Below are positions 33,006-41,166 of a DNA stretch of 64,000 nt, piece after piece (position 1 is the first letter of the stretch; each line of letters starts with the position of its first letter). The notes under the pieces are model-generated. The model ran no database searches. It was not told the DNA's origin and saw only the letters and a list, made by a program, of their open reading frames with translations. This DNA is from UBA9676 sp035532275 (GTDB lineage: Bacteria; Actinomycetota; Actinomycetes; Streptosporangiales; Streptosporangiaceae): assembly GCA_035532275.1 (NCBI GenBank), contig DATKRG010000196.1, positions 1 to 64,000 of the forward strand. Reading direction: 5' to 3'. The translations under genes were made by a program, and so were the position numbers.

Positions 33006-33665
33006 ATGGCACGTTACGGCCGCGGGAGCTCGCCGGAGGACCTCGCTGCGGCCGTCCGGCGGGCGGGGGTGAGCGACGGCCGCGTGCTGGCCGCCATCGC
33101 GGCCACCCCACGCACGGCCTTTGTTCCCCCCGCGTATGCCCGGGTGGCGTATGAGGACCGGCCCCTGCCGATCCCGCATGGCCAGGTCACCACGCAGCCA
33201 TCACTGTCGGCCATGATGATCGCCGGGCTCGGCCTGGCCGACGGCGAGCAGGTGCTGGAGATCGGCACCGGCTACGGCTACCAGGCCGCGCTGCTGGCCC
33301 GGCTCGCCGGTCAGGTGGTCAGCATCGAGATCTGGCCTGACATGGCCGCGCAAGCGCGGCGCAACCTTGCGGCCCAGGGAATCTCCAACGTGCTGGTCGT
33401 CGCTGGTGACGGGACCGAGGGGTACCTGGCCCGCGCTCCCTATGACGCGGTGCTGGTCTCCGCGGCATGTACCGAGGTACCGCCGCCGCTGGTCGCTCAG
33501 CTGCGCCCTGGCGGGCGTCTGGTCCAGCCCATCGGGCCGGGCGGGCACGAAGAAGTCCTGGTGTTCGAGCGGCGGGCGGAGTCGCTAAGACCGGTGCGGG
33601 TCCTCACGTCGGCCAGCTTCGTCCCCCTCCACGGCAAGCACGGCCTCCCGCTTGCAGAAACGTGA
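33006..33665 (+). CDS. pcm: Protein-L-isoaspartate O-methyltransferase
   Basis: A 219-residue SAM methyltransferase. FVPPAYARVAYEDRPLPIPH followed by GQVTTQPSLSAMMIAGL is the Pcm substrate region. VLEIGTGYGYQAALLARLAG is motif I, VVAGDGTEGYLARAPYDAVL covers motifs post-I/II, and LRPGGRLVQPIGPGG is motif III. It repairs isoaspartyl residues in damaged proteins. The start MARYGRGSSPEDLA lacks a strong ribosome site, and an ATG at 32977 is an alternative. It is convergent with capA and lies between the two rnpB 3'-end repeats. Confidence 0.9.
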   Translation: MARYGRGSSPEDLAAAVRRAGVSDGRVLAAIAATPRTAFVPPAYARVAYEDRPLPIPHGQVTTQPSLSAMMIAGLGLADGEQVLEIGTGYGYQAALLARLAGQVVSIEIWPDMAAQARRNLAAQGISNVLVVAGDGTEGYLARAPYDAVLVSAACTEVPPPLVAQLRPGGRLVQPIGPGGHEEVLVFERRAESLRPVRVLTSASFVPLHGKHGLPLAET

Positions 33666-33698
33666 TCATTGACAGGTCCCGCGGCGAAGCTGCCCGGC

Positions 33699-34826
33699 TC
33701 ATGATGCTCCGGGACGGAGGGCCAGCATGCCGTCCGGCTGGAGATCGACTCGTGATCCGAAGCGGTGGCTGGCCCGCTGGAGTACCGTCCTCAGCCACTG
33801 CGAGTCCGCCTCCGAGGCGCGGTGCAGCCGCATCTGCCTGGCCTGCATGGGCGCCATCCGCAAGGCTGCCAGCTCCCCCGTGCCCGGTTCCACCGACGCG
33901 AAGTAGAGCAGGCGCAAGTCGTCCCGGTACTTCTCGTAGCCGGTGATGCCCTCGTAGTCGTCGATGCAGTCACCGCAGCCGTAGAGGACGAGCTTGCCCC
34001 GGAACACCTCGACCGGACGGGGGTGGTGCGAGGAGTGACCGTGGACGACGTCGACCCCGCCGTCGATCAGCCGGTGGGCGAAGCCGACCTGATCCGCGGC
34101 CACGTCGTACCCCCAGTTGCCTCCCCAGTGGATGGAGACGACTGCGACGTCACCAGGCCGCTTCGCAGCCCGAACCCGGCTGGTGACATCGTCGGCCGTG
34201 GCGCTGGACAGATCGGGCAGCACGTCGATGCCGGGCCGGGCCCGGGTGGCTGCCCAGTCTGCCGGGATCCCGCTGGAACCCGTTCCGCACGAGAAGATGA
34301 CGATACGCCCAGCGCCCGGTACCGGGACGGCCACGGGCCGGCGCGCTTCACCGGCGTCGCGACCAGCCCCCACCGCGCGCAGCCCAGCACCGGACAGGGC
34401 ATTCAGTGTGTCCTCCAGCCCCTGGCGGCCGAAGTCGAGCACGTGGTTGTTCGCCAGCGCGCACGCATCAGGCCGGGCCGCCGCCAGGCAGCCAATGTTG
34501 CCCGGGCTCATCCGGTAGTGAACGCCCTTGCCTGGCGCGAACCAGCGGCTGCGGGTGATGCTCGTCTCCAGGTTGATCACCCGGACATCAGGGGCGACGT
34601 CGTCGAGTACCCCCAGCGCATCTCCCCACGGCCAGGAGAAGCCAACCGGCCGCGGGATCGCACCGTTGGCGCTTTCGGCCAGTTCGACGTATGCCCGCGC
34701 GTCGTCGGCGTACGCCTCCCGCAGTTCCGGGTCACCAGGGTGCGGAAGAATCTGGTCGATGCCGCGGCCAGGCATCACGTCCCCGGACAAGAACAGGGTC
34801 ACCAGCACATCACCCACGTAACCCAT
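33699..34826 (-). CDS. CapA-family protein (PGA_cap metallophosphatase-like)
   Basis: A 375-residue protein of the CapA/PgsA family, calcineurin-like fold: LFLSGDVMPGRGIDQ (metal site 1), VINLETSITRS, CALANNHVLDFGRQGLEDTL (NNH motif), VVSIHWGGNWGYD and VVHGHSSHHPRPVEVFRGKL (H-x-H-P), then LVLYGCGDCIDDYEGI. In Bacillus, CapA helps export poly-gamma-glutamate. Stand-alone actinobacterial homologues are of uncertain role, and no capB/capC lies here. No signal peptide is evident. The start MGYVGDVLVTL was preferred over the longer frame, which runs into rnpB. It lies downstream of rnpB inside the repeat-bounded segment. Confidence 0.85.
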   Translation of the reverse strand: MGYVGDVLVTLFLSGDVMPGRGIDQILPHPGDPELREAYADDARAYVELAESANGAIPRPVGFSWPWGDALGVLDDVAPDVRVINLETSITRSRWFAPGKGVHYRMSPGNIGCLAAARPDACALANNHVLDFGRQGLEDTLNALSGAGLRAVGAGRDAGEARRPVAVPVPGAGRIVIFSCGTGSSGIPADWAATRARPGIDVLPDLSSATADDVTSRVRAAKRPGDVAVVSIHWGGNWGYDVAADQVGFAHRLIDGGVDVVHGHSSHHPRPVEVFRGKLVLYGCGDCIDDYEGITGYEKYRDDLRLLYFASVEPGTGELAALRMAPMQARQMRLHRASEADSQWLRTVLQRASHRFGSRVDLQPDGMLALRPGAS

Positions 34827-34915
34827 TCTCCAGGCCGCCGCCGCGGGGCCCGGACTCCGGGCTGGGCGGGTGGGCATGAAGCTGCCTGCGGGGCGTGCAG
34901 GACGGCGTTTCCCAT

Positions 34916-34990
34916 GGTCAGGCGGCGGGCGAGTCGGCCTGTAGGCCGGGTTCTGTGCACCAGCCGAAGCTGGCCGGCGGCCATCCATCT
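34916..34990 (+). repeat. Direct repeat of the rnpB 3' end (right copy, part of intact rnpB)
   Basis: The partner of 32808-32882 with two mismatches. This copy is continuous with the whole RNase P RNA gene. Same-orientation copies at an RNA gene's 3' end are the signature left by integrase-mediated insertion at attB. Confidence 0.85.
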
Positions 34991-35337
34991 GGGACTGCCG
35001 TTGCCGGCAGCCTCGTGCGGTCTACCCGCGAGCTCGGGCGGGCCGCCCTCAAACGCTCGCGCAGGAGGCCGAAGCCCCCCTTGTGACCTTGCTCCAGGTG
35101 GGGTTTACCTAGCCGCCCGGATCACTCCGGGCGCTGGTGGTCTCTTACACCACCGTTTCACCCTTACCCCCGCCCCGGCCGGAGCCGGGATCGAGGGCGG
35201 TCTGCTTTCTGTGGCACTGTCCCGCGGGTCACCCCGGGTCGGCGTTACCGACCACCCTGCCCTGCGGAGCCCGGACCTTCCTCACCGGAGCGGATCCCGC
35301 GAAGGACCCGCACCAGCGCGGCCGCCCGGCCGGCTCG
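34930..35337 (-). ncRNA. rnpB: RNase P RNA (bacterial type A)
   Basis: On the minus strand, canonical elements occur in order: CGAGCCGGCCGGGCGGCCGC at the 5' end, GAGGAAAGTCCGGGCTCC, CAGGGCAGGGTG, GGGGTGACCCGCGGGACAGT, GCCACAGAAA, GTGAAACGGTGG, GTAAACCCCACC, GGAGCAAGGTCA, GCGTTTGAGGGC, CGAGCTCGCGGGTAGACCG, AGATGGATGG, ACAGAACCCGGCCTACAGG and CCGACTC at the 3' end. The length of about 408 nt is normal. It is the catalytic RNA that matures tRNA 5' ends. Both ends are estimated from the P1 helix (CGAGCCGGCC pairing with GGCCGACTC). Confidence 0.93.
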
Positions 35338-35384
35338 CCCGCCGCGTTCTCCAGCATAGGCGCTAACCGGCCATTCCCGGCCGG

Positions 35385-35822
35385 TCAGCGCGCGGCGCCA
35401 GCCAGATGCCCGGTGTCGTTCACCCGGACCGAGGTCGCCGCGAAACTCTCGCCGCCGGGCGGCGCCACCCCGGTGTCGGCCAGCCAGGCGTCCACCGCCC
35501 CCGGCCAGCGCCGCGCCGCCTCGGCGTGGGTCAGCCCCTCCCACTCCCCGAAATCGGTCTCCGCCCACCCCTCGTCCGCCACCAGCGGCGCGCCGGTGGC
35601 GGCGGCGACCGCCGCTGCCGTCCGCCGCGCCCGGGCCAGCGGGGAGGTGATGATCAGGTCGAGACCGCCGCGGGCCGCCAGCCGGGCCGCGGCGGCATCC
35701 GCCTGGCGCAGCCCGGTCACGGTCAGCGGGATGTCACCCCGCCCGGCGAACCGCCGCGCGCCGGAAAGGGCTGTCTCACCGTGCCGCAGCAGCAGCGTGG
35801 TGGTGGGCTGGCCTACCGCCAC
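35385..35822 (-). pseudogene. Histidine phosphatase (C-terminal half of RNase HI/phosphatase locus), internally deleted
   Basis: The product starts PTTTLLLRHGETALSGARRF, which includes the RHG catalytic motif. It continues with GLRQADAAAARLAARGGLDL and WAETDFGEWEGLTHAEAARR. Family members then have about 75 residues with the second catalytic His (THVTPIK). Here PPGGESFAA joins directly to SVRVNDTGHLAG, which is the normal C-terminus, so that block and its His are missing. In actinobacteria this domain is usually fused behind RNase HI (Rv2228c type). Here a GTG start lies nine bases after the RNase HI stop, in another frame. The enzyme should be inactive. Confidence 0.75.
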
Positions 35823-35832
35823 CGCCAGCCGC

Positions 35833-36291
35833 TCAACGATGGCCGCCCGCGCGCTCGCCGTCCGCCGTCCGGCTGTGCCGGGCCGCGGCGTCCATGGCCT
35901 GGTTGGCAAGCCGGTCGGCGTGCGCGTTGCGTGAACGCGGCACCCAGGTGTAGCTCACGTGGCCCAGCGCCCGTGCCGTCTCCCTGGCCCGGGCGGCCAG
36001 CGGGCGCATGTCGGGGTGCTTGATCTGCCAGCGGCCCGACATCTGCTCCACGACCAGTTTGGAGTCCATGCGGACCTCGACGTCGGCGCCGCGGGCGAGC
36101 CCGGCGGCGGCACGCAGGCCCGCGATGAGCCCCGAGTACTCGGCGACGTTGTTGGTGGCGCGGCCGAGGCTGTCGCTCACCTCGGCGAGCACCTCACCGG
36201 TCAGCGCGTCGCGGACGACGGCGCCGTACCCGGCCGGCCCCGGGTTCCCGCGGGAGCCACCGTCGGCCTCGACAACCAGACGGCGGTTCAC
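35833..36291 (-). CDS. Ribonuclease HI (Rv2228c-type N-terminal domain)
   Basis: A 152-residue protein with the RNase H fold and its acidic tetrad: VEADGGSRGNPGPAGYG (D), NNVAEYSGLIAGLRAA (E), VEVRMDSKLVVEQMSGRWQI (D) and NAHADRLANQAMDAAA (D). It degrades RNA in RNA-DNA hybrids. In most actinobacteria the frame continues into a CobC-like phosphatase, but here it stops after RTADGERAGGHR. The GTG start overlaps the upstream zinc-ribbon gene stop by four bases (GTGA). Confidence 0.88.
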   Translation of the reverse strand: MNRRLVVEADGGSRGNPGPAGYGAVVRDALTGEVLAEVSDSLGRATNNVAEYSGLIAGLRAAAGLARGADVEVRMDSKLVVEQMSGRWQIKHPDMRPLAARARETARALGHVSYTWVPRSRNAHADRLANQAMDAAARHSRTADGERAGGHR

Positions 36292-37028
36292 CGGCCGGGC
36301 TCCGGGGTGCGGACCAGGATGCGCCGGCACTCCTCGCAGCGGAGCACCTCGTCCGGGGGGGCGGCCCGGATCCGCGCCAGATCGACTGTGTTCAGCGACA
36401 GGTGGCAGCCCTCGCAGCGCCCGCCGCGCAGCGCGGCCGCGCCGACGCCGTGCTGCGCGCGCATCTTGTCGTACAGCCCCATCAGGTCGGCCGGGATGTC
36501 GGTGGCGACCCCGGCCCGCAGGCCCGCCGCCTTGTCCGCCTGCTCCCCGATCTCGCCGAGCGCGGCGTCGCGCCGCGCTCCGACCTCATCTCGCTGGCTG
36601 GCCAGCGTGGCCCGCTCCCTGGTGAGCTCCTCCCGGCGCGCCTCGATCGCCTCCCGCCGTTCCATCACGTCCAGCACGATCTCCTCCAGATCGGACTGGC
36701 GGCGGGTCAGCGAGACGATCTCCGACTGGAGGTTCTCCAGCTCCCGGGGTGAGGACACCTGCCCGGCGTCCAGCCGGGTGCGGTCCCGCTCCACCCGGGA
36801 CCGGACCTGCTCCACGTCGGCCTCCGCCTTCGCCTGCTCCCGCGACAAGTCGCTCACCTGCGCTTCCAGGGCCGTCAGCTCATCGCCGAGTTCGGCGTCC
36901 CGCGCCTCGATCCGCTCGTACTCCGCCAGCTCGGGCAGGCTGCGGCGGCGATGATCCAGCCGGCTCAGCTCGGCGTCCAGGTCAGCCAGTTCGAGCAGTC
37001 TGCGCTGCGCCTCCGGGGATGCTTTCAC
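36288..37028 (-). CDS. C4 zinc-ribbon coiled-coil protein (Rv2229c/CT398-like)
   Basis: A 246-residue protein. Residues about 5-180 are one long coiled coil of heptads rich in Arg, Glu, Leu (LEAQVSDLSREQAKAEADVE, LENLQSEIVSLTRRQSDLEE). The C-terminus is a C4 zinc ribbon: GGRCEGCHLSLNTVDLAR and EVLRCEECRRILVR. The family is broadly conserved, with a proposed nucleic-acid or complex-assembly role. Its conserved position before RNase HI is seen here with GTGA stop/start overlap. Confidence 0.88.
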   Translation of the reverse strand: MKASPEAQRRLLELADLDAELSRLDHRRRSLPELAEYERIEARDAELGDELTALEAQVSDLSREQAKAEADVEQVRSRVERDRTRLDAGQVSSPRELENLQSEIVSLTRRQSDLEEIVLDVMERREAIEARREELTRERATLASQRDEVGARRDAALGEIGEQADKAAGLRAGVATDIPADLMGLYDKMRAQHGVGAAALRGGRCEGCHLSLNTVDLARIRAAPPDEVLRCEECRRILVRTPEPGR

Positions 37029-37090
37029 GAAACCTCACCATAGAGGTTTTTCCCAGCCCCGGGTCCGACCAACGCCGGTGCCGCCGCCGT

Positions 37091-37846
37091 TCAGGACGGC
37101 AGGACCAGCATGACCACCGGCGCCGACGTGGGCGAACGGGCCCCGCTGGCCGGCTCCACGGTCAGGCCCACGCTGTCCCCCATCGTCAGCCCGGTGACCA
37201 CCACGGGGGCGGTCATCCCCCGGTGCGGGTCCGGCAGCATGCCCGCCGGCCGCATCCGGTGCCGCCCCATCAGCCACACCTCGTACCGCTGCCCGGCCGG
37301 CAGGGCCGGCAGCCGCGCCGTGGTCAGCACGAGCGCGTGGTCGCGGTGCGACATGACCACGGTGGCGGTGCCGCCGGTCCTGGCCCGGGCGGTCATGATG
37401 GCCGCGTCCGGGGCGTTCAGCACGGTGGCGATGGCCCGGCTGTGCGCCTGCTCCTGGTTCAGCCGGTGCTGGGTGCTGACGAACATCCCGCCCAGGACCA
37501 GGGCAACGAGCATGCACCCGCCCGCGATCGCGACCGCCATCCGCGGCACCGCCAGCCGGGACGGGCGGCGCCCGGCGCCGGGGACGGCCAGGATGTCCTG
37601 CGTGGCCGGGGGCTGCTGGCGGATGTTCGCCGCAGCGGCCAGGACCTGCTCCCGCAGCCGGGCGGGCGGGGTCACCGCGGTGGTGGCCGACAGCCGGCCG
37701 GCCGCCTCGCGCAGGCTGGCCGCCTCCTGACGGCAGGCCTCGCACTCGTCGAGGTGCCGCTCGAACCGCATCCGGTCGGGGCCGGTGAGCGCGTCGAGCG
37801 CGTAGGCGCCGGCCAGGGTGTGCGGGACATCCCGCCGCAGCTTCAC
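37091..37846 (-). CDS. rskA: Anti-sigma-K factor RskA
   Basis: About 251 residues. The N-terminal cytoplasmic zinc-type anti-sigma domain has AYALDALTGPDRMRFERHLD then ECEACRQEAASLREAAGRLS (H-x3-C-x2-C). One transmembrane helix follows (MAVAIAGGCMLVALVLGGMF), then an extracytoplasmic RskA domain (ATVVMSHRDHALVLTTARLP, RYEVWLMGRHRMRPAGML, VGLTVEPASGARSPTSAPVV). It holds SigK at the membrane until proteolysis or redox change releases it. Its GTG start overlaps the sigK stop by four bases. Confidence 0.92.
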   Translation of the reverse strand: MKLRRDVPHTLAGAYALDALTGPDRMRFERHLDECEACRQEAASLREAAGRLSATTAVTPPARLREQVLAAAANIRQQPPATQDILAVPGAGRRPSRLAVPRMAVAIAGGCMLVALVLGGMFVSTQHRLNQEQAHSRAIATVLNAPDAAIMTARARTGGTATVVMSHRDHALVLTTARLPALPAGQRYEVWLMGRHRMRPAGMLPDPHRGMTAPVVVTGLTMGDSVGLTVEPASGARSPTSAPVVMLVLPS

Positions 37847-38424
37847 CGGTCCGCTCCCAGGCAGTCCCGCAGCCGGATCAGGCCGTCCCGCATGCGGGTC
37901 TTCACCGTGCCCACCGCCACCCCGAGCAGGCTGGCGACCTCCCGGTAGGTATATCCGCCGTAATAGGCCAGGGTGACCGATTCGCGCTGCAGTTCGGTGA
38001 GCGAGGCCAGGCACTGGCGCACCCGCTGCGCGTCAAGCCGGTTCTCGACCTCCTCGGTCACGACGTCGTAGTCAGTGACGGCGGCAGTTGCCCGCTGCTC
38101 CCGTTCTGCTGACGCCTGCGCGGAGCGCACCCGGTCTACGGCGCGCCGGTGGGCGAGGGTCATCAGCCAGGTCATCGCGCTTCCCCGGTAGGGGTCGAAG
38201 CGGGAAGCGCTCCGCCACACCTCCAGCATCACTTCCTGCGTCACCTCCTCCGACTGCGCGGGGTCGCGGACCACCCGCCGGACCAGGCCGAAGACCTGCG
38301 CCGCCGACCGGTCGTAGACGGCGGCGAAGGCGGCCTGGTCGCCGCGGGCGACAAGAGCGAGCAGCGCGGCCAGGTCGCCGCCTGCCGCCTGCCGCTGCCA
38401 GCGGCCCGGCTGCCCTTCGGTCAT
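37843..38424 (-). CDS. sigK: ECF RNA polymerase sigma factor SigK
   Basis: A 193-residue ECF sigma factor: sigma-2 region YDRSAAQVFGLVRRVVRDPA, EEVTQEVMLEVWRSASRFDP and MTWLMTLAHRRAVDRVRSAQ. Sigma-4 has LTELQRESVTLAYYGGYTYR and EVASLLGVAVGTVKTRMRDG. The companion RskA gene fixes the assignment. It is divergent from a membrane molybdopterin oxidoreductase with only about 106 bases between starts, so SigK probably drives that gene and itself. Confidence 0.92.
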   Translation of the reverse strand: MTEGQPGRWQRQAAGGDLAALLALVARGDQAAFAAVYDRSAAQVFGLVRRVVRDPAQSEEVTQEVMLEVWRSASRFDPYRGSAMTWLMTLAHRRAVDRVRSAQASAEREQRATAAVTDYDVVTEEVENRLDAQRVRQCLASLTELQRESVTLAYYGGYTYREVASLLGVAVGTVKTRMRDGLIRLRDCLGADR

Positions 38425-38495
38425 GCTCACGTCCTCGCTCCCACACTGGTGATTCGTGGCCGGGGCCGGGCCGGCTTGGCCGGCCATGCGATTCA

Positions 38496-38524
38496 CCAAA
38501 CCTGGCCGCTCTGGGCTACGAATA
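38496..38524 (+). promoter_or_regulatory. Candidate ECF (SigK-type) promoter giving a leaderless mRNA
   Basis: CGAATA at 38519-38524 lies six bases before the oxidoreductase GTG, with a CCAAAC-like -35 about 17 bases upstream. The -10 resembles the CGAA-type element of ECF promoters. No ribosome site precedes the GTG. The assignment rests on spacing and the adjacent sigK only. Confidence 0.3.
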
Positions 38525-38530
38525 GATGGT

Positions 38531-40132
38531 GTGACATCTTCCACTGAGTATCGGCCTGCCACGCCGGGCCGCGTCCACCCCGGATACGGGGTCGCAACCG
38601 GGTTGATCACCGCAGCCGTCGCGATGGGAGTCGCGCAGCTCGTCGCGGGAGTCACCGGCCCGCAGGGCTCGCCGGTGGTGGCCGTGGGCGGTGCGGCCAT
38701 CGACCATACGCCGCCGCCGGTAAAGAATTTCGCGATCTCCGCGTTCGGGTCCAACGACAAGACGGCGCTGGTGGCCGGCATCCTGGTGGTGCTGGCGGTG
38801 TTCGCGGCGCTGATCGGTGTGGCGGCGGTCCGCCGGATCGGCTATGGCCTGGCCGGGCTGGCGGTCTTCACCGGGATCGGCCTGCTCGCCGCGCTGACCC
38901 GTCCCGGTGCCGGGCTCACCGACGCGGTGCCCGTCCTGGCCGGGGCCGCGGTGGGGGCCTTCGTCATGACCCGGCTGGCCCGCGCCGCGGCAGCCATCGC
39001 CGGCGCCGGCGCAGCGCAGGAACCGGCCTCACCCACCACACCGGAGCCCCGGCCGGGCGCCCAGCCGGACCGGCGGCGGTTCCTGATCACCGGCTCGGCG
39101 GCGGTGGCGGTCGCCGGGGTCAGCGCCCTGGCGGGCGCACGGCTCGCCGCCCCGTCCAGCGCGGTGGTCCGGGCCCGTTCCACCCTGCGGCTGCCCGCAC
39201 CCGCCCGCCCGGCACCCGCCCTGCCGGCCGGCGCGGACCTGCACATCGGCGGCCTGAGCCCGTTCATCACCCCGAACGGCGCCTTCTACCGGGTGGACAC
39301 CGCACTGCTGCTGCCGCAGGTCGCGCCGGCGGACTGGCAGCTGCGCATCCACGGGATGGTGGAACGCGAGATCACGATCACCTTCGCCGACCTGCTCAAG
39401 CTGCCCCTGATCGAGAGCTACACGACGTTGGCCTGCGTCTCCAACCCGGTCAGCGGCCCCTACATCGGCAACGCGAAGTGGCTGGGCGCCAGCCTGGCCA
39501 GCCTGCTGCGGTCGGCCCGGATCAAGACCGGGGCCGACCAGCTGCTGTGCACATCGGTGGACGGGTTCACCTCCGGCACCCCGGTGCAGACGGTCATGGA
39601 CGGGCGGGACGCGCTGCTGGCGGTGGCGATGAACGGGGCGCCGCTGCCGGTCGCGCACGGGTTCCCGGCCCGGATGGTGGTGCCCGGCCTGTACGGGTAC
39701 GTGTCCGCCTGCAAGTGGGTGACCGACATCAACGTGACCACGTTCGCGGCCGCGCAGGGGTACTGGGTGCCGCGCGGCTGGTCGCAGCAGGCCCCGATCA
39801 AGACCGAGTCGAGGATCGACGTGCCGAACAGCTCCGGCCCGCTGCGGGCGGGCCGCAACCATGTCGCCGGTGTCGCCTGGGCACAGCACAAGGGCATCGA
39901 CGCGGTGGAGGTCCGGATCGACGGCGGCCAGTGGCAGCAGGCCCGGCTGGCCGCGGTACCCGGGATCGACACCTGGCGGCAGTGGGTGTGGGCATGGGAC
40001 GCGGCCGGAGGGACCCACACGATCGAGGCCCGCGCCACCGACGCGACCGGCTACACCCAGACCGCGTTCCAGGCCCCGCCGGAGCCGAACGGCGCGACCG
40101 GCTACCCGAGCGTCACGGTGACGGTGCAGTAG
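38531..40132 (+). CDS. Membrane-anchored molybdopterin-dependent oxidoreductase (sulfite-oxidase-like)
   Basis: About 533 residues. An N-terminal membrane part of four to five helices (ALVAGILVVLAVFAALIGVA, YGLAGLAVFTGIGLLAALTR, VPVLAGAAVGAFVMTRLARA) is followed by RRRFLITGSAAVAVAGVSAL, an RR-type export/anchor segment. The extracytoplasmic catalytic domain follows: WQLRIHGMVEREITITFADL, YTTLACVSNPVSGPYIGNAK (Cys ligand to Mo), and GFPARMVVPGLYGYVSACKW. A C-terminal Mo-co dimerisation Ig-like domain ends the protein. It probably reduces or oxidises a sulfur compound or oxidised methionine outside the membrane. GTG was chosen as start. Confidence 0.88.
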   Translation: MTSSTEYRPATPGRVHPGYGVATGLITAAVAMGVAQLVAGVTGPQGSPVVAVGGAAIDHTPPPVKNFAISAFGSNDKTALVAGILVVLAVFAALIGVAAVRRIGYGLAGLAVFTGIGLLAALTRPGAGLTDAVPVLAGAAVGAFVMTRLARAAAAIAGAGAAQEPASPTTPEPRPGAQPDRRRFLITGSAAVAVAGVSALAGARLAAPSSAVVRARSTLRLPAPARPAPALPAGADLHIGGLSPFITPNGAFYRVDTALLLPQVAPADWQLRIHGMVEREITITFADLLKLPLIESYTTLACVSNPVSGPYIGNAKWLGASLASLLRSARIKTGADQLLCTSVDGFTSGTPVQTVMDGRDALLAVAMNGAPLPVAHGFPARMVVPGLYGYVSACKWVTDINVTTFAAAQGYWVPRGWSQQAPIKTESRIDVPNSSGPLRAGRNHVAGVAWAQHKGIDAVEVRIDGGQWQQARLAAVPGIDTWRQWVWAWDAAGGTHTIEARATDATGYTQTAFQAPPEPNGATGYPSVTVTVQ

Positions 40133-40144
40133 CCGGCCCGGCCG

Positions 40145-41002
40145 TCACAGCAGCTGGTCGCGGATCTGGCCGGACAGGTACGCCCCGAGCCAGCGGCCCA
40201 TCTCGTCGAACAGGCGCCTGCGCTGCGGGGAGGTGACCGGCTCGGAGTCGGGCAGTCCCGCGTCCAGGGTGAGCCAGGTGACGTGCTCCCCGAGCCGGAC
40301 CGTGGCCCGCTGCCCGGCCAGCACGCCGAACGTGCCCAGCGACAGCAGCCGCCCGGCGGGGCCGGCCGCGTCCCCGGCCCCGGCCTGGCTCATGACCAGC
40401 ACCGGGCAGGCGATCTCCAGGCCGCGCCGGAGCCTGCGCTGTGCGCTGGCCAGCAGTGGTGAGGCTGGCCTGCCGGACGTACCGTCCGCCCGCCCGGGCC
40501 GTGGCCTGGCCAGCCACGGCCACGCCGGGCCCAGGTCCGGGCTGGCGATGATGAGCGCGTCCACCGGCTGGCTGCCCCGGCGGGCATGGCACCACAGCGC
40601 GGTGATGACCGCGCCGGCGCAGTGCCCCGCCGCCACCACCGTGTCGATCGCATCGGCCGCCCGCAGGTGGGTGACCGCTGCGTCGAGGCAGCCGAAGCAG
40701 GCGTTGAGCTCGCTGGCCGCACGGTTACCGTCGGCCGGGGCCGGCTCGCCGGCACCGACCGAGCGCAGATCGGCCGCATAGAAGTGGAACCCCCGCTCGG
40801 TGTACCAGGCGGCCAGGTCGGCGGGCACGAAGGTGTCCTCCAGGCAGTGCACGTACAGCACCGCGCGCCTGCTGGGCCGGGCGCTGCGCCACCGCAGCAC
40901 CGCCACCCCACTGCCCTGTTCATCGCCGACGGCGCCCGGTATCAGCAGCGGCACACTCTCGTAGCCGCCGGCCGGCCCGTCGCGCTCCATGATCAGACCC
41001 AT
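40145..41002 (-). CDS. Alpha/beta hydrolase with a Cys nucleophile elbow
   Basis: About 285 residues of alpha/beta-hydrolase fold: AVLYVHCLEDTFVPADLAAW (oxyanion loop), YTERGFHFYAADLRSVGAGE, and DTVVAAGHCAGAVITALWCH, where the nucleophile elbow reads G-H-C-A-G instead of G-x-S-x-G. DALIIASPDLGPAWPW follows. Homologues of this shape use GHS. A Cys nucleophile is known in dienelactone hydrolase, but the wider sequence does not resemble that enzyme. An Asp/His acid-base pair is not obvious, with EHVTWLTLDAG the likeliest His site. It is convergent with the oxidoreductase (12-base gap). Confidence 0.75.
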   Translation of the reverse strand: MGLIMERDGPAGGYESVPLLIPGAVGDEQGSGVAVLRWRSARPSRRAVLYVHCLEDTFVPADLAAWYTERGFHFYAADLRSVGAGEPAPADGNRAASELNACFGCLDAAVTHLRAADAIDTVVAAGHCAGAVITALWCHARRGSQPVDALIIASPDLGPAWPWLARPRPGRADGTSGRPASPLLASAQRRLRRGLEIACPVLVMSQAGAGDAAGPAGRLLSLGTFGVLAGQRATVRLGEHVTWLTLDAGLPDSEPVTSPQRRRLFDEMGRWLGAYLSGQIRDQLL

Positions 41003-41166
41003 GACCCCCATGACCCCCGGGTACGCCCCACACCCAAACACACCGCACCCAACGCTCCATACCCAACACGGAGCGTCATAGGGCAGTGTTGCATCGTTAC
41101 CACGATCGAGCAGGGAGAACACGCCAGCACACCGCGTGTGCCCGCCGTGGCCCGTACCCTTCGAGC

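Noticed and set aside
37035..37745. 236-residue minus-strand frame overlapping rskA
   Set aside because: The rskA frame has the zinc anti-sigma motif and a membrane helix. This one is Arg/Pro/Ala-rich shadow.
39029..40018. 329-residue minus-strand ORF in the molybdopterin oxidoreductase gene
   Set aside because: The opposite strand encodes a full conserved enzyme with a Mo-ligand Cys. This frame has no recognisable motif.
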